A stretch of 64,000 nt of DNA, from assembly GCF_001571285.1 (NCBI RefSeq), contig NZ_BCTM01000018.1, forward strand, positions 47,762 through 111,761. Direction: 5' to 3'. The position numbers and the translations under genes are program-made. The stretch comes from Kluyvera cryocrescens NBRC 102467. GTDB lineage: Bacteria > Pseudomonadota > Gammaproteobacteria > Enterobacterales > Enterobacteriaceae. Within the stretch, counting starts at the first letter, position 1. Each line of letters starts with the position of its first letter. This document shows, in pieces, positions 27,730-40,775 of this stretch. Below the pieces are notes generated by a model. The model saw only the letters and a list, made by a program, of their open reading frames with translations. It did no database searches and was not told the origin of the DNA.

Positions 27730-28668
27730 TTACCCCTTGCCTTTTACAGCGCCGATAAAGGTGGAACGAGCAGATTTAGAGCCCAGGCGTTCGGCTTCAT
27801 TCATCAGCTTCAGGGCCTTGTCGATATCCCCTTTCGCCACGGCCTGTTTAATACCGTTGTTGAAGTAGCTTTCCGTATCATTGAGCATCGGCTCGGCTTT
27901 TGCCGCCGGAGCTGGAGCTGCCACCGGCGCGGCGACAGGCGCTGCGTAGGCTGGTGCAGCAGTATTACCCACGGTTACCGGTACTGGACCGGAAGAACCA
28001 AACAGCGGGCCAACCAGTACGCTGGAGCTGCTGTTGGTTTTCACCTTCAGCTTCACCAGGCCATCGGTGGTGTGTTTCGCCACCGGATCAGGAATATCCG
28101 GTACCGCGTTACCTGTCCCTTTGGCATAGGCCTTCGCCGGATCCAGCAGCGTGGTGGTCTGCTGGAGATCTTTTTCCGTCGTGAAGACCAGCACGTAGAG
28201 TTTTTGCTGGCCCAGCGCCGGCGTCAGGCGCATTTCGCCTTCCAGACGGTCAGCGCTCATCACGCCCGGTGCCTGGTAGGTAAAGTAGCTGCTTGGGAAG
28301 TAGGCCGAAGGAGTCATATTCTGGTCAAGAATCAACACATTCGGCGCAAAGACGTTGGTTTGTTTGTTCACTTCGCTGGTCAGCGTCAGCGTTAGCTCGC
28401 CAATATTAGCCGGCACGCTGTAGGCCACCACTTTGCCGGTAATACCCGGTACGTTAAGCGTTTGCCCGCCCACCGCAATCTGTGTGGACTGCACTTTAGA
28501 TTGGTCGACCGGCGTCCAGGTGAGCTGCTGCAGGTCAGCTGTCGGAATGGTTGGCGCGGCGCTGGTATTTTGCGGCACGTAGTTGACGTCAGCGAGGCTG
28601 ATGCCCGGGACGCTCGCCAGCAATCCCGCGGATAAGCACAGAGCAACGAGACTTTTTTTCATTTTCAT
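27730..28668 (-). CDS. malM: MalM, periplasmic protein of the maltose regulon
   Basis: 312 residues (306 in E. coli). The signal peptide is about 26 residues (SLVALCLSAGLLASVPGISLA). The mature part matches K-12 closely (LTLTLTSEVNKQTNVFAPNVLILDQNMTPSAYFPSSYFTYQ, GVMSADRLEGEMRLTPALGQQKLYVLVFTTEKDLQQTT). An alanine/proline-rich spacer near 245-258 is longer than in K-12 and precedes the conserved C-terminal helical tail (EPMLNDTESYFNNGIKQAVAKGDIDKAL). Its exact role is unknown. It is the last gene of the malK-lamB-malM operon. Confidence 0.95.
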   Translation of the reverse strand: MKMKKSLVALCLSAGLLASVPGISLADVNYVPQNTSAAPTIPTADLQQLTWTPVDQSKVQSTQIAVGGQTLNVPGITGKVVAYSVPANIGELTLTLTSEVNKQTNVFAPNVLILDQNMTPSAYFPSSYFTYQAPGVMSADRLEGEMRLTPALGQQKLYVLVFTTEKDLQQTTTLLDPAKAYAKGTGNAVPDIPDPVAKHTTDGLVKLKVKTNSSSSVLVGPLFGSSGPVPVTVGNTAAPAYAAPVAAPVAAPAPAAKAEPMLNDTESYFNNGIKQAVAKGDIDKALKLMNEAERLGSKSARSTFIGAVKGKG

Positions 28669-28734
28669 TATGATGACCTCAAAAATCGTCGATCTAGCGG
28701 TGGCCAGGCAATAGCGCGCTAAACCTCAAGGAAC

Positions 28735-28753
28735 AGAGGGGCTTGCGCCCCTC
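28735..28753. repeat. hairpin between lamB and malM
   Basis: GAGGGGC and GCCCCTC arms around a short centre lie right after the lamB stop. The T run is weak, so it is more likely an mRNA-stabilising or attenuating hairpin than a full terminator. Confidence 0.5.
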
Positions 28754-28782
28754 GTCGGTTGTTACATCAGGCTAGTGCTGAA

Positions 28783-30120
<1,338 letters not shown>

Positions 30121-30222
30121 CTATTCTATCTCCTGAGATCATTGCTTTTCTTTAACATTCCACCCGGTAACGCCTTATGGCTGGCGGTGTAAGGGCTTCA
30201 TGCTTGTTTTGTTATGGGACTC

Positions 30223-31332
30223 TTAAACGCCGGGTTCTTTATGCAGCCGACGACATGCGGTGCCATCTTCACGGAACAGATGACAACGCTCTGGCGGCAA
30301 GCCGATGGCGAATGTGGCACCCTCTTCTACCAACACCACGTCGTTCTGGCGGTACACCAGGTTTTGACGAATGGCGGGGATCTGGATATGAATTTGTGTT
30401 TCGTGACCAAGCTGTTCAACAACGTGCACCACGCCTTCCAGCGTCACATCGGCGATGTGGCTAGGCAGCAGGTGTTCAGGACGGATGCCTAGCGACATGT
30501 TGGTTCCCACGGTGACGTTATTGCTCTCCACCGGTAACCAGATTTGCTGGCGGTTAGGCAGTTCAACCTGGACCTGATCAATGGCGGTCGCCGTGACTTT
30601 GACCGGCAGGAAGTTCATTTTTGGCGAGCCGATAAAGCCCGCAACAAAACGGTCGGCCGGATAGTGGTACAGCTCCAGCGGTTTACCTACCTGCGCGACG
30701 CGACCGGCATCCAGCACCACGATTTTGTCGGCCAGCGTCATCGCTTCGACCTGATCGTGGGTGACGTAAATCATCGTGCGGCCCAGACGTTTGTGCAGGC
30801 GGGAAATTTCAATACGCATCTGAACGCGCAGCGCGGCATCCAGGTTAGAAAGTGGTTCATCCAGCAAGAACACGCGCGGTTCTGCCACCAGCGTACGGCC
30901 AATGGCGACACGCTGGCGCTGACCGCCGGAAAGCGCCTTTGGCTTACGCTCCAGCAGGTGGGCTAACTGCAGCACTTCGGCAACCTGTGTCACGCGCTGG
31001 TTGATCACCTCTTTTTTGGCACCGGCCAGCTTCAGACCGAAGGACATGTTTTCAGCAACGGAAAGGTGGGGGTACAGCGCATAGGACTGGAAGACCATCC
31101 CCACGCCGCGCTCGGCCGGTGGGATGTCGTTCATGCGGGTATCACCGATCATCAGATCGCCGCTGGTGATGGTTTCGAGGCCCGCGATCATGCGCAGCAA
31201 GGTTGATTTCCCGCAGCCTGATGGCCCGACAAACACCACGAACTCCCCTTCCTGGATATCGAGGTTGATATCTTTCGACACCACCACATCGCCCCAGGCT
31301 TTCGTTACATTGCGCAGCTGTACGTTCGCCAT
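30223..31332 (-). CDS. malK: MalK, ATPase subunit of the maltose ABC importer
   Basis: 369 residues. Walker [10 protein letters not shown] is at 36-44, the signature [16 protein letters not shown] near 135, Walker [13 protein letters not shown], and the switch histidine in YVTHDQ. The C-terminal regulatory domain (about 236-369) carries the OB-fold that binds MalT and unphosphorylated EIIA-Glc (inducer exclusion). The last residues ([10 protein letters not shown]) match K-12. It works as a dimer with MalF and MalG. It starts the malK-lamB-malM operon, divergent from malEFG. Confidence 0.98.
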   Translation of the reverse strand: MANVQLRNVTKAWGDVVVSKDINLDIQEGEFVVFVGPSGCGKSTLLRMIAGLETITSGDLMIGDTRMNDIPPAERGVGMVFQSYALYPHLSVAENMSFGLKLAGAKKEVINQRVTQVAEVLQLAHLLERKPKALSGGQRQRVAIGRTLVAEPRVFLLDEPLSNLDAALRVQMRIEISRLHKRLGRTMIYVTHDQVEAMTLADKIVVLDAGRVAQVGKPLELYHYPADRFVAGFIGSPKMNFLPVKVTATAIDQVQVELPNRQQIWLPVESNNVTVGTNMSLGIRPEHLLPSHIADVTLEGVVHVVEQLGHETQIHIQIPAIRQNLVYRQNDVVLVEEGATFAIGLPPERCHLFREDGTACRRLHKEPGV

Positions 31333-32893
<1,561 letters not shown>

Positions 32894-32896
32894 TGC

Positions 32897-32987
32897 TTTA
32901 TCCCCTCTCCTTTAGGGAGGGGGTTAGGGTAAGGATTGTGTTCGCAATCAACTTACTCCGGCCCTCCTCCCCTGGAGAGGGAGAAAA
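32897..32987. repeat. pair of REP-like palindromes between malE and malF
   Basis: Two G/C-rich dyads of the type CCCTCTCC-loop-GGAGGGGG lie at 32897-32934 (ending GGTTAGGGTAAGG) and 32955-32987 (ending GGAGAGGGAGAAAA). The second shares a 14-bp exact match with the aceK-aceA gap at 59066-59079. E. coli also has REP elements in this gap, but of another sequence family. Confidence 0.7.
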
Positions 32988-33014
32988 GTTCAATCGTTGT
33001 AGAGGAAGATCCCC

Positions 33015-34559
33015 ATGGATGTCATTAAAAAGAAACATTGGTGGCAAAGCGACACGCTGAAATGGTCAGTGGTTGGTCTGCTTGGCCTGCTGGTGGGTTA
33101 CCTTGTTGTTTTAATGTATGCACAAGGGGAATATCTGTTCGCCATCATGACGCTGATTTTGAGTTCAGCGGGCCTGTATATTTTCGCCAATCGTAAAACC
33201 TACGCCTGGCGCTACGTTTACCCTGGTATGGCCGGAATGGGGCTGTTCGTTCTGTTCCCACTGGTTTGTACGATTGCCATTGCCTTTACCAACTACAGCA
33301 GCACCAACCAGCTCACCTTCGAGCGTGCTCAGGAAGTCCTGATGGACCGCTCCTATCAGGCAGGTAAAACCTATAACTTTGGTCTGTATCCTGCGGGCGA
33401 TGAGTGGCAACTGGCCCTCACCGACGGCGAAAGCGGTAAAAACTATCTTTCCGACGCCTTTAAATTTGGCGGCGAACAAAAACTGCAGTTGAAAGAAGCT
33501 GACGCCCTGCCAACCAGTGAGCGTGCGGCGCTGCGCGTCATCACCCAAAACCGCCAGGCGTTAAATCAGCTAACCGCCGTCCTGCCGGATGAAAGTAAAG
33601 TCACTATGAGCTCGCTGCGTCAGTTCTCTGGCACTCAGCCGCTCTATACGTTGTCCGATGACGGACTGCTGACCAACAATCAAAGCGGCGTCAAATATCG
33701 CCCAAACAGCGAAATTGGGTTTTATCAAACCATCAACGCCGACGGCAGTTGGGGCAGCGAAAAGCTGAGCCCGGGCTACACCGTCAGCATCGGCTGGGAT
33801 AACTTCACCCGCGTCTTTACCGATGAAGGCATCAAGAAGCCGTTCTTCGCCATCTTTATCTGGACGGTGGTCTTCTCCGTGCTGACGGTCATTCTGACCG
33901 TTGCGGTTGGCATGATTCTGGCCTGCCTCGTCCAGTGGGAATCTCTGAAAGGCAAAGCCATCTACCGCGTACTGCTGATTCTGCCGTATGCCGTACCGTC
34001 GTTCATTTCGATTCTGATTTTCAAAGGGCTGTTCAACCAAAGCTTCGGTGAAATCAACATGATGCTGAGCGCCCTGTTTGGTATCAAACCGGCTTGGTTC
34101 AGCGACCCAACCACCGCCCGTTCGATGATTGTTATCGTCAACACCTGGCTTGGCTATCCGTACATGATGATCCTGTGCATGGGCCTGCTGAAGGCGATTC
34201 CGGACGATCTGTACGAAGCGTCGGCGATGGATGGCGCGGGGCCGTTCCAGAACTTCTTCAAGATCACGTTGCCGCTGCTGATTAAGCCGCTGACGCCGCT
34301 GATGATCGCTAGCTTCGCCTTTAACTTTAACAACTTCGTCCTGATTCAGCTGTTGACCAACGGCGGCCCGGACCGTCTCGGCACCACCACGCCGGCTGGC
34401 TATACCGACCTGCTGGTTAGCTACACCTACCGTATCGCCTTTGAAGGCGGCGGCGGTCAGGACTTTGGTCTGGCGGCAGCAATTGCGACGCTTATCTTCC
34501 TGCTGGTCGGTGCGCTTGCGATAGTGAACCTGAAAGCCACGCGGATGAAGTTTGATTAA
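33015..34559 (+). CDS. malF: MalF, maltose ABC importer permease
   Basis: 514 residues, as in E. coli. Eight membrane segments; the large periplasmic P2 loop lies between segments 3 and 4 at about residues 93-275 and contacts MalE. The cytoplasmic EAA loop is EASAMDGAGPFQNFFKITLPLL near residue 400, which couples to MalK. It forms the translocation pore with MalG. The start follows AGAGGAAGATCCCC. The gene lies 121 bp after malE, the gap holding the REP-like elements that can lower expression relative to malE. Confidence 0.98.
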   Translation: MDVIKKKHWWQSDTLKWSVVGLLGLLVGYLVVLMYAQGEYLFAIMTLILSSAGLYIFANRKTYAWRYVYPGMAGMGLFVLFPLVCTIAIAFTNYSSTNQLTFERAQEVLMDRSYQAGKTYNFGLYPAGDEWQLALTDGESGKNYLSDAFKFGGEQKLQLKEADALPTSERAALRVITQNRQALNQLTAVLPDESKVTMSSLRQFSGTQPLYTLSDDGLLTNNQSGVKYRPNSEIGFYQTINADGSWGSEKLSPGYTVSIGWDNFTRVFTDEGIKKPFFAIFIWTVVFSVLTVILTVAVGMILACLVQWESLKGKAIYRVLLILPYAVPSFISILIFKGLFNQSFGEINMMLSALFGIKPAWFSDPTTARSMIVIVNTWLGYPYMMILCMGLLKAIPDDLYEASAMDGAGPFQNFFKITLPLLIKPLTPLMIASFAFNFNNFVLIQLLTNGGPDRLGTTTPAGYTDLLVSYTYRIAFEGGGGQDFGLAAAIATLIFLLVGALAIVNLKATRMKFD

Positions 34560-34607
34560 GCCTGAACGGCCTGGCGTCATTGGCGCAGCCAAGGAGTAAA
34601 GAAAATT

Positions 34608-35498
34608 ATGGCTATGGTACAACCGAAATCTCAGAAATTGCGTCTTCTCACCACGCACCTTCTGCTGCTCATTTTTATTGCGGCGATTATGTTCCCGCTG
34701 CTGATGGTTATCGCGATTTCCCTGCGTGAAGGTAACTTCGCCACGGGCAGCCTGATCCCAGAAAATATCTCCTGGGAGCACTGGAAGCTGGCGCTGGGCT
34801 TTAGCGTTGAACACGCCGACGGCCGCGTAACGCCACCGCCGTTCCCGGTACTGCTGTGGCTGTGGAACTCGGTAAAAATCGCCGGTATCACCGCGATTGG
34901 TATCGTGACGCTCTCCACCACCTGCGCCTACGCTTTTGCTCGTATGCGCTTCCCGGGGAAAGCGACGTTGCTGAAAGGGATGCTGATTTTCCAGATGTTC
35001 CCGGCGGTGCTGTCACTGGTTGCGCTGTACGCCTTGTTTGACCGCTTGGGCCAGTACATTCCGTTTATCGGCCTGAACACCCACGGCGGAGTCATCTTCG
35101 CCTACCTCGGTGGCATTGCGCTGCACGTGTGGACGATTAAAGGCTACTTCGAAACGATTGATAACTCTCTGGAAGAAGCGGCTGCGCTGGATGGCGCAAC
35201 CCCGTGGCAGGCGTTCCGCCTGGTGCTGCTGCCGCTTTCCGTACCGATTCTGGCGGTGGTATTTATCCTGTCGTTTATCGCCGCGATCACCGAAGTACCG
35301 GTTGCATCACTGCTGCTGCGTGATGTGAACAGCTACACCCTGGCCGTAGGTATGCAGCAATACCTCAACCCGCAAAACTATCTGTGGGGCGACTTTGCCG
35401 CAGCGGCAGTGCTTTCCGCCATCCCTATTACCGTGGTCTTCCTGCTCGCGCAGCGTTGGCTGGTAAACGGCCTCACGGCCGGCGGCGTGAAGGGCTAA
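34608..35498 (+). CDS. malG: MalG, maltose ABC importer permease
   Basis: 296 residues with six membrane segments. The EAA loop is [22 protein letters not shown] near residue 190. The C-terminal tail [12 protein letters not shown] reaches into the MalK dimer interface in the known structure. It is partner of MalF in MalFGK2. It lies 48 bp after malF with AAGGAG before the start, and the operon ends with a strong terminator at 35563. Confidence 0.98.
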   Translation: MAMVQPKSQKLRLLTTHLLLLIFIAAIMFPLLMVIAISLREGNFATGSLIPENISWEHWKLALGFSVEHADGRVTPPPFPVLLWLWNSVKIAGITAIGIVTLSTTCAYAFARMRFPGKATLLKGMLIFQMFPAVLSLVALYALFDRLGQYIPFIGLNTHGGVIFAYLGGIALHVWTIKGYFETIDNSLEEAAALDGATPWQAFRLVLLPLSVPILAVVFILSFIAAITEVPVASLLLRDVNSYTLAVGMQQYLNPQNYLWGDFAAAAVLSAIPITVVFLLAQRWLVNGLTAGGVKG

Positions 35499-35562
35499 GT
35501 TTCATCGTTAAATGCCACTGTTATCATCCTCAACTTGCAAGAACCCTAACTTGTGACTGTTT

Positions 35563-35588
35563 GGCGCTCTCCGGAGCGCCCTTTTTTT
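35563..35588 (+). terminator. intrinsic terminator of the malEFG operon
   Basis: GGCGCTC-tCCG-GAGCGCC hairpin followed by CTTTTTTTC. Confidence 0.93.
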
Positions 35589-35607
35589 CGCTGTCATCGG
35601 GGATAAT

Positions 35608-36018
35608 CTACTCTCGCTTTAAGCGTTTCGAATTACACAACCACAGCGTAATCACCAGCAGCAAAATCGCGGCAGAGTAAATCAGCACGTCCAAAGGTGA
35701 TTTATGATCGACGATAATCAGCCGCACAATCGCGGTGATACCGATATAGACGAAGTAGCGCAGCGGGAAGTGAAAACCTGACTGGAAGTACTTCACAATC
35801 AGTGCGATAAATTCGAAATAGAGAAAATAGACCACCAGCCCTTCCACCAGCGCATACTTACTGGTGCTTTCCGGCGCGAACAGCACGTCCGCCAGATGGA
35901 CCGTCTCTTTACCGAGAAAAACCACCAAGATCAGGCCAAGACTGAGCAGCCCTAAATTCAACACGGTCTGCAGAATGGTGGAGATAAACTCTACGCGTGG
36001 ACGAGATAGCGACGTCAT
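35608..36018 (-). CDS. psiE: PsiE, phosphate-starvation-inducible membrane protein
   Basis: 136 residues, almost the same as K-12 PsiE ([110 protein letters not shown]), with four membrane helices. Its function is unknown; in E. coli it is induced by phosphate starvation through PhoB and is affected by cAMP-CRP. The start at 36018 follows AGAGGTG. A CRP-like palindrome lies about 50 bp upstream; no clear Pho box was found. Confidence 0.96.
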   Translation of the reverse strand: MTSLSRPRVEFISTILQTVLNLGLLSLGLILVVFLGKETVHLADVLFAPESTSKYALVEGLVVYFLYFEFIALIVKYFQSGFHFPLRYFVYIGITAIVRLIIVDHKSPLDVLIYSAAILLLVITLWLCNSKRLKRE

Positions 36019-36062
36019 AGCTAACACCTCTTTCGCTGGGCCGAGATCTTTGTATAGCGCAA

Positions 36063-36084
36063 AAACGTGATCTAGATCTAGTTT
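36063..36084. promoter_or_regulatory. CRP-like site upstream of psiE
   Basis: The core CGTGATCTAGATCTAG lies inside an A/T-flanked dyad. It keeps GTGATCTAGATC of the ideal CRP site, while the right half-site departs (CTAG in place of CACA). It agrees with the CRP control known for psiE in E. coli. Confidence 0.55.
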
Positions 36085-36221
36085 TTTATCGTACTGGAAT
36101 CATCACCAATCTCAACAGCACGGCAACCCTGCGCTCGCGCACATTATTTCCCGGCAAATTACCGAATCGCACCGCGTACTGGCACAATTACCGCTGATTT
36201 TGTGCTTTGAAGGTACGAGAC

Positions 36222-36731
36222 ATGCTTCATATTCGCCGTGCAACCCCCGACGATATTCCGTTGTTACAACATATGGCTATCACCAGCTACCGCCATCATT
36301 TCGCGCATTTGTGGAAAAATCCCGATGAGCTGGCGCATTTTCTGACGGAGGAATATGGCGAGGCGGCGCTACAACGCTCGCTATCCACCGCCAACTGCGT
36401 CTGGCTCATTGCCTCCGCAGGGGAACCGGTTGGTTTTGCTAAGTACACGCGACAACAGCGCATTGAGTCGGACAATATTATCGGCACCCTACTGCACAAG
36501 CTCTATCTCATGCCGGGTGAGACGGGGAAAAACTACGGTGAGCAGATTTTTTCTGAGGTGAGTGGGCAGTCAAAAGCATCGGAAGAAACGCATCTGTGGC
36601 TGGAAGTCCTGGCCGATAACCCTCGCGCCCGCCGATTTTATCAGCGCCTGGGTATGAAACACATTAAGGACATCACCTTCACTACCGCGACGCAAACCAG
36701 TACCTTGAATATACTGGCCAAAATGCTTTAA
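36222..36731 (+). CDS. GNAT-family N-acetyltransferase, substrate unknown
   Basis: 169 residues with the GNAT fold: IRRATPDDIPLLQHMAI at the N-terminus, AGEPVGFAKYTRQ for strand 4, LHKLYLMPGETGKNYGEQIFSEV as acetyl-CoA motif A (TGKNYG in place of the usual RGxGxG), and LEVLADNPRARRFYQRLGMKHI as motif B. The ATG at 36222 follows GAAGG; an in-frame TTG five codons earlier is less likely. It lies 9 bp before the hexapeptide acyltransferase, clearly one operon. In E. coli xylE lies next to psiE; here this pair occupies the opposite flank and xylE is missing. The acceptor cannot be inferred. Confidence 0.82.
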   Translation: MLHIRRATPDDIPLLQHMAITSYRHHFAHLWKNPDELAHFLTEEYGEAALQRSLSTANCVWLIASAGEPVGFAKYTRQQRIESDNIIGTLLHKLYLMPGETGKNYGEQIFSEVSGQSKASEETHLWLEVLADNPRARRFYQRLGMKHIKDITFTTATQTSTLNILAKML

Positions 36732-36740
36732 GAGGACACG

Positions 36741-37196
36741 ATGAGCGCTTTTCGTCATACCGAGATTCGTAACGTTACTCGCGGCGACAATGTCGTTATC
36801 TACGAGCCAAGCAATCTCTACGACTGCACGCTAGGCAACAACGTGTTTGTCGGGCCCTTCGTTGAAATTCAGGGCAACAGTTGGATCGGCGACAACAGCA
36901 AAATCCAGTCGCATACCTTTATCTGCGAATACGTCACCATTGGCAGCCACTGCTTTATTGGCCACGGCGTGATGTTCGCAAACGATATGTTCCGCGAGGG
37001 AAAACCCGATGCCGACCGCGATAACTGGGGACGAATTACGCTTGGTGATAATGTCTCCATCGGCAGCGGGGCCACGATTCTGGCCGTGTCGATTTGCGAC
37101 GGCGTGGTGATCGGTGCAGGCAGCGTTGTGACCCGCTCGATAACCGAAAAAGGGGTTTATGCCGGGAACCCGGCCCGCCTGCTACGCCGTTTATAG
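36741..37196 (+). CDS. left-handed beta-helix (hexapeptide) acyltransferase
   Basis: 151 residues built almost entirely from hexapeptide repeats: LGNNVFVGPFVEIQGNSWIGDNSKIQSHTFI, VTIGSHCFIGHGVMFAND, ITLGDNVSIGSGATILAVSICDGVVIGAGSVVTRSI, and the closing AGNPARLLRRL. The arrangement and the histidine in GHGVMFANDMF resemble WbpD/WlbB-type sugar-amine N-acetyltransferases. Such enzymes acetylate amino sugars for surface polysaccharides, and the neighbouring yjbEFGH operon is exopolysaccharide-related, but a link is only inferred. The start follows AAGAGGACACG. Nothing suggests truncation. Confidence 0.82.
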   Translation: MSAFRHTEIRNVTRGDNVVIYEPSNLYDCTLGNNVFVGPFVEIQGNSWIGDNSKIQSHTFICEYVTIGSHCFIGHGVMFANDMFREGKPDADRDNWGRITLGDNVSIGSGATILAVSICDGVVIGAGSVVTRSITEKGVYAGNPARLLRRL

Positions 37197-37241
37197 CCAA
37201 GCGGATTGCCGATAGCCGGGTCAGCTATCGGCAATCACCCG

Positions 37242-39338
37242 TTAGCGGAAGTTCTGGCTCTTATCGCCGGTCATGCTGTAGAGCTCAAACTTACGTCCCA
37301 GCATCTGTCCACCGTCTCGCGTCAGCGGCGTCCAGCCGACGGAAGCCCTGCTGCGAGTTGGGCCAGAGGTGAAGAGGTCCATTGGGATATTCACATATAC
37401 CCCTTTGGTGAATTCCCCTTCGCCGTATTCATCCGCCGAAACGTTAGTGATTGTGGCATAAGCCCCCACAACGATACCGCTGTCAAAGTGCTTCGAGATA
37501 TCCAGCGTGCCGCCTTTATCACCGGCCAGATACTGACCTACGCTGGCTTTCACCAGCACGTCCTGGGCAAACGACGGCGTCCAGTAAGCGGTGAGATGCC
37601 CGGTTTTGACGCTGTAATCGGTGAACTTCATCATGTCCTGCGCGCTGCGCCAGTCACGCTGCTTCACGTAGTTAGCGTTCAGGCCAAACGCCCAGTTACT
37701 GTCAACCGGACGGTAAAGTACTTCCGCCCCCGCACCGCCGTACATGGTTTCCAGATAGCCGCCGTAGACCTGGCCGTAGAAATCATTCCCCAGATACTGG
37801 AAGTAGTTGGCCTGCAGGTTATTCACATAGACATCGTTCTCAACGTATTCACGGATGTGCGTACGTACGCGCGGCAGCGCCGAGTCGTTCGGCGGGTTGG
37901 TGTAGTTAAACTTGTCGTAGTTGTTGGCGATATTGGCGAACACGCTGCCGCTGGTCAGCAGGTGATCGGTAACCCACCAATCCGCGGTACCCATTACGCC
38001 GATCTGATACATGTAGAAGCTTTCTGGCCCGCCAATCGACTGGCTCAGCACCGGATCAAGATGGAAATCGAAGCGGGATTTATCGATATACCACCCCTGC
38101 TCGGTTTTCTCCGGCACTACCGGCGCCATGCGTTTTTGCACCAGCGATGTTTCCTGGCCTAACGGCTCACCTTCCAGATGGCGCTTGAGGCTGGCCACGT
38201 CCGTTTCGGTAGTCACTTCCGGCAGGTTGAGGCGAGTTTCGGTAATGCGGATCGTGCGGATCCCATCAGGAAGATCGTTCATCACGATCCGATTGGCCCG
38301 TTCGATCCCTTCACGCGAGTCCCGATATTTCACCTGCTCGCCGGTCACGTACAGCGTATCGCCTTTTACCTGCATATTCGGCGCGGCAAATCCGGCGTTG
38401 TACTTCAGCATGGTCAGCTGATTCGCCACCACCGAGTGCTGAAGGATCGCATCCTGCGGCTGCGGGCGGTAAGTCGGCCGCGCGTTGTCATTATAGGACG
38501 GGCGCAGATCGTTAAAGTTGGTGCGCAAAGTAAAACCAAACATCACGGTGTTGCCGCGCTCATAGCTAAGGTTCACGTCGGCCCAATCGGTGACGCGATA
38601 AATGGCGCCGACGTTAAACTTGCTCTTTTGCTCAATTTTACCGGCAAAGTCCTGCTGGTAATTGTTGCCCTCATATTCCAGCTTCAGACGCAGCGGCTGC
38701 CACGGCGTCTGGTATTCAATACCGCCGAACCACGCCGCTGGGCCGTGGAACATCTGGCTACCATCAACCGAGCCCGCTTTGCGATAGCTGTTATCGCGGT
38801 AGCAGTATTTATCGCTGTACGAACAAAACGGATTGGTGGCGTTGCCGCTGGTCCCCAGGTAGCCCCAGCCTAAACCGAGCGAGAAATCAAATGGCCCCCA
38901 GGCTTTGCTGGCCACGACATATTCCGAATCAAACAGCCCAGTACCGCCGATATCACGCGCCCCCACGGCGACCTGCGGTAGCCAGTAACTCTCCTCCCAT
39001 AGGCGTAGCTTCACGTCGAAGGCTTTATCTTTATAGGTTTGTGAGCCCGAAAATGACTCCACGCTGCTGTACTCTTTAGTACGCACGTCGGTGTAGCGCA
39101 GGGTAGTTTCCAGCCACGGGAACAGTTGGGCCGAAGCGGAGTAATAGCGGTATTGATCGTTATCGCGATAGTTGAGGCTGAACTCACCCTCACGCGCCAT
39201 ACGCGCCGTCGGAGTTTGCAACAGGCCGACGCCACCGAAGTCCGATTGTGACGGGCCAATCGGCGCCGGATAGGTTTCTGCATGGCAGGCCGCGCTCACC
39301 GCCAGGGCAAGCAGGCTATACAGACAGTTTTTTTTCAT
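37242..39338 (-). CDS. yjbH: YjbH, outer-membrane exopolysaccharide-associated protein
   Basis: 698 residues, the length of E. coli YjbH. The signal peptide is residues 1-20 ([16 protein letters not shown]). The sequence has alternating beta-strand character throughout, with [30 protein letters not shown] near the N-terminus, and probably forms an outer-membrane barrel. It is the last gene of yjbEFGH, which drives production of an unidentified exopolysaccharide under Rcs control in E. coli. Its start codon overlaps the yjbG stop by one base (TAATG), so translation is coupled. Confidence 0.95.
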   Translation of the reverse strand: MKKNCLYSLLALAVSAACHAETYPAPIGPSQSDFGGVGLLQTPTARMAREGEFSLNYRDNDQYRYYSASAQLFPWLETTLRYTDVRTKEYSSVESFSGSQTYKDKAFDVKLRLWEESYWLPQVAVGARDIGGTGLFDSEYVVASKAWGPFDFSLGLGWGYLGTSGNATNPFCSYSDKYCYRDNSYRKAGSVDGSQMFHGPAAWFGGIEYQTPWQPLRLKLEYEGNNYQQDFAGKIEQKSKFNVGAIYRVTDWADVNLSYERGNTVMFGFTLRTNFNDLRPSYNDNARPTYRPQPQDAILQHSVVANQLTMLKYNAGFAAPNMQVKGDTLYVTGEQVKYRDSREGIERANRIVMNDLPDGIRTIRITETRLNLPEVTTETDVASLKRHLEGEPLGQETSLVQKRMAPVVPEKTEQGWYIDKSRFDFHLDPVLSQSIGGPESFYMYQIGVMGTADWWVTDHLLTSGSVFANIANNYDKFNYTNPPNDSALPRVRTHIREYVENDVYVNNLQANYFQYLGNDFYGQVYGGYLETMYGGAGAEVLYRPVDSNWAFGLNANYVKQRDWRSAQDMMKFTDYSVKTGHLTAYWTPSFAQDVLVKASVGQYLAGDKGGTLDISKHFDSGIVVGAYATITNVSADEYGEGEFTKGVYVNIPMDLFTSGPTRSRASVGWTPLTRDGGQMLGRKFELYSMTGDKSQNFR

Positions 39339-40078
39339 TATTCAGGTCTCCGCTGCGACAAGGAGCGAAGAATGGCGGCGTTGAGCGCCTCGTATTTATT
39401 CGTCCACAACGAGTCAGCAAAGCCGACAAAAAGAATGCTGCCGGGCATGGGTTCTATATGACGTTTATTCCAGTAAGCGACCGGCGCTTTCTGCGTGCGC
39501 CCATCCGGATAAACCACCCAGGCGTAGCTACGGTCCGCACCGCTGAGCAAATGGGTATCGTCGAGATAGCTCGCGACATCTTTCCCCGGCGTAAACGTGA
39601 TGTTCCCCGGTTTATCCACCAGCCCAACACGCGTAATCGTTGAGGGTTCTTGCCCAAGCCAAAGCGTGTATTTCCCCTGTAACGGTGGATTATTTTGGCT
39701 GTGGACACGTACGATATCCGGGTCGAGCGGCACCTGTAGACGCCCGGTCACCGGCATCGCCTGCAGCTGATTGCGCAGTGCATTGATGGCCGCCGCGTCG
39801 CTACCGACTTCGTCCTTCGCCAGCGCACTCAGTTGCGCCAACAGCTCCTGGTGTTCACGCATAGCCTGCTCAGTCGCCTGCGGCGTAGTAATCACGGCGC
39901 CAGGCCACCAGCTTCCCGCCAGCCGTGGCTGCCCGACTAAATCCGCCAGCCGCTCGGCGTTCGTTAACGTGAGCGGTTTCGCCACGCCCGCCTGATGCAC
40001 CTCAACGGTGCCTGCGGCCAGGGCGCTGGCAGAAGAAATAAGAGTGACGATAGCGGCAGCAATAAGCGTTTTATTCAT
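39338..40078 (-). CDS. yjbG: YjbG, periplasmic exopolysaccharide-associated protein
   Basis: 246 residues with a signal peptide of 21 residues ([19 protein letters not shown]). It belongs to the capsule-biosynthesis GfcC family: [68 protein letters not shown] and [36 protein letters not shown]. GfcC-like proteins act in the periplasm beside Wza-type exporters. Its start overlaps the yjbF stop by four bases (ATGA) and its stop overlaps yjbH by one, so the operon is tightly coupled. Confidence 0.95.
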   Translation of the reverse strand: MNKTLIAAAIVTLISSASALAAGTVEVHQAGVAKPLTLTNAERLADLVGQPRLAGSWWPGAVITTPQATEQAMREHQELLAQLSALAKDEVGSDAAAINALRNQLQAMPVTGRLQVPLDPDIVRVHSQNNPPLQGKYTLWLGQEPSTITRVGLVDKPGNITFTPGKDVASYLDDTHLLSGADRSYAWVVYPDGRTQKAPVAYWNKRHIEPMPGSILFVGFADSLWTNKYEALNAAILRSLSQRRPE

Positions 40079-40713
40079 GATTTCGCCGCCTTGATAAGCG
40101 TGGTGTTAACCGGGAAAGTCCCCGCCCCCAGGTACTGCTGTGATTGTCGGATCTGCCCTTCGCTATCCACCCAGTAGCGATTACGCCAATGGGTTTCGGA
40201 AGTGCTGACCTCTTCCTCCAGCACGCGAACCGCCGTTTGCGTTCCCGCCATGGTCAGCGTATCGCTACCGTCCCAGCGGAAGGTGGATTTTGCCGTGGCG
40301 TAGCGCACCTGTTGATGCTCGGTCCAGCCCATCGTCCGCGTCCAGGTGGCGCCATCGGTAATTTGATTGGCATGGTTCAAGGGATCGTTATCGAGGTTGT
40401 TCACCGTGAGCAGGTTGTCGCCCTTGAGCTGCGTTTTCACCAGCCGCCCATGCTGAGTCACTAACATTGCCTGGTCCTGAGTCAGCCATTTCTGCTGACC
40501 GTTTTCCGAGAACGCCAGCACCACAAAAATCTGCGGTCCACCGTTAAGCTGCATATATTGGCTGGCATACGGCATATTCTGGATATCGTCGTCGGTCATC
40601 TGTACGCCCGGCGAGCCCCAGACGCTCTCCCAAAGCGAGTGCCCCAGCCCCTTGGTGCTGGGTGAACACGCCTGAAGCAGCAGGCATAAAAGAGGGATAA
40701 AAAGTCGCTTCAC
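40075..40713 (-). CDS. yjbF: YjbF, exopolysaccharide-associated lipoprotein
   Basis: 212 residues. The lipobox LLQAC puts the lipidated cysteine at Cys16, followed by Ser, which predicts an outer-membrane location. It is in the GfcB/YmcC family. Conserved blocks are MQLNGGPQIFVVLAFSENGQQKWLTQDQAMLVTQHGRLVKT and W.DGSDTLTMAGTQTAVRVLEEE. The gene lies 62 bp after yjbE and overlaps yjbG by four bases. Confidence 0.95.
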   Translation of the reverse strand: MKRLFIPLLCLLLQACSPSTKGLGHSLWESVWGSPGVQMTDDDIQNMPYASQYMQLNGGPQIFVVLAFSENGQQKWLTQDQAMLVTQHGRLVKTQLKGDNLLTVNNLDNDPLNHANQITDGATWTRTMGWTEHQQVRYATAKSTFRWDGSDTLTMAGTQTAVRVLEEEVSTSETHWRNRYWVDSEGQIRQSQQYLGAGTFPVNTTLIKAAKS

Positions 40714-40775
40714 GACGCTTCTCCAGGGGGCGAAATAACCACACCGAAGTGTGGTTAGAATTAACGTACCTTTAA

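Noticed and set aside
33570..34814. 414-codon open frame on the minus strand across malF-malG
   Set aside because: It spans two well-identified permease genes and their gap; sequence is low-complexity Gln/Arg-rich shadow.
36019..36221. Pho box upstream of psiE
   Set aside because: No pair of CTGTCAT-like repeats with 11-bp spacing could be found, although the gene is phosphate-controlled in E. coli.
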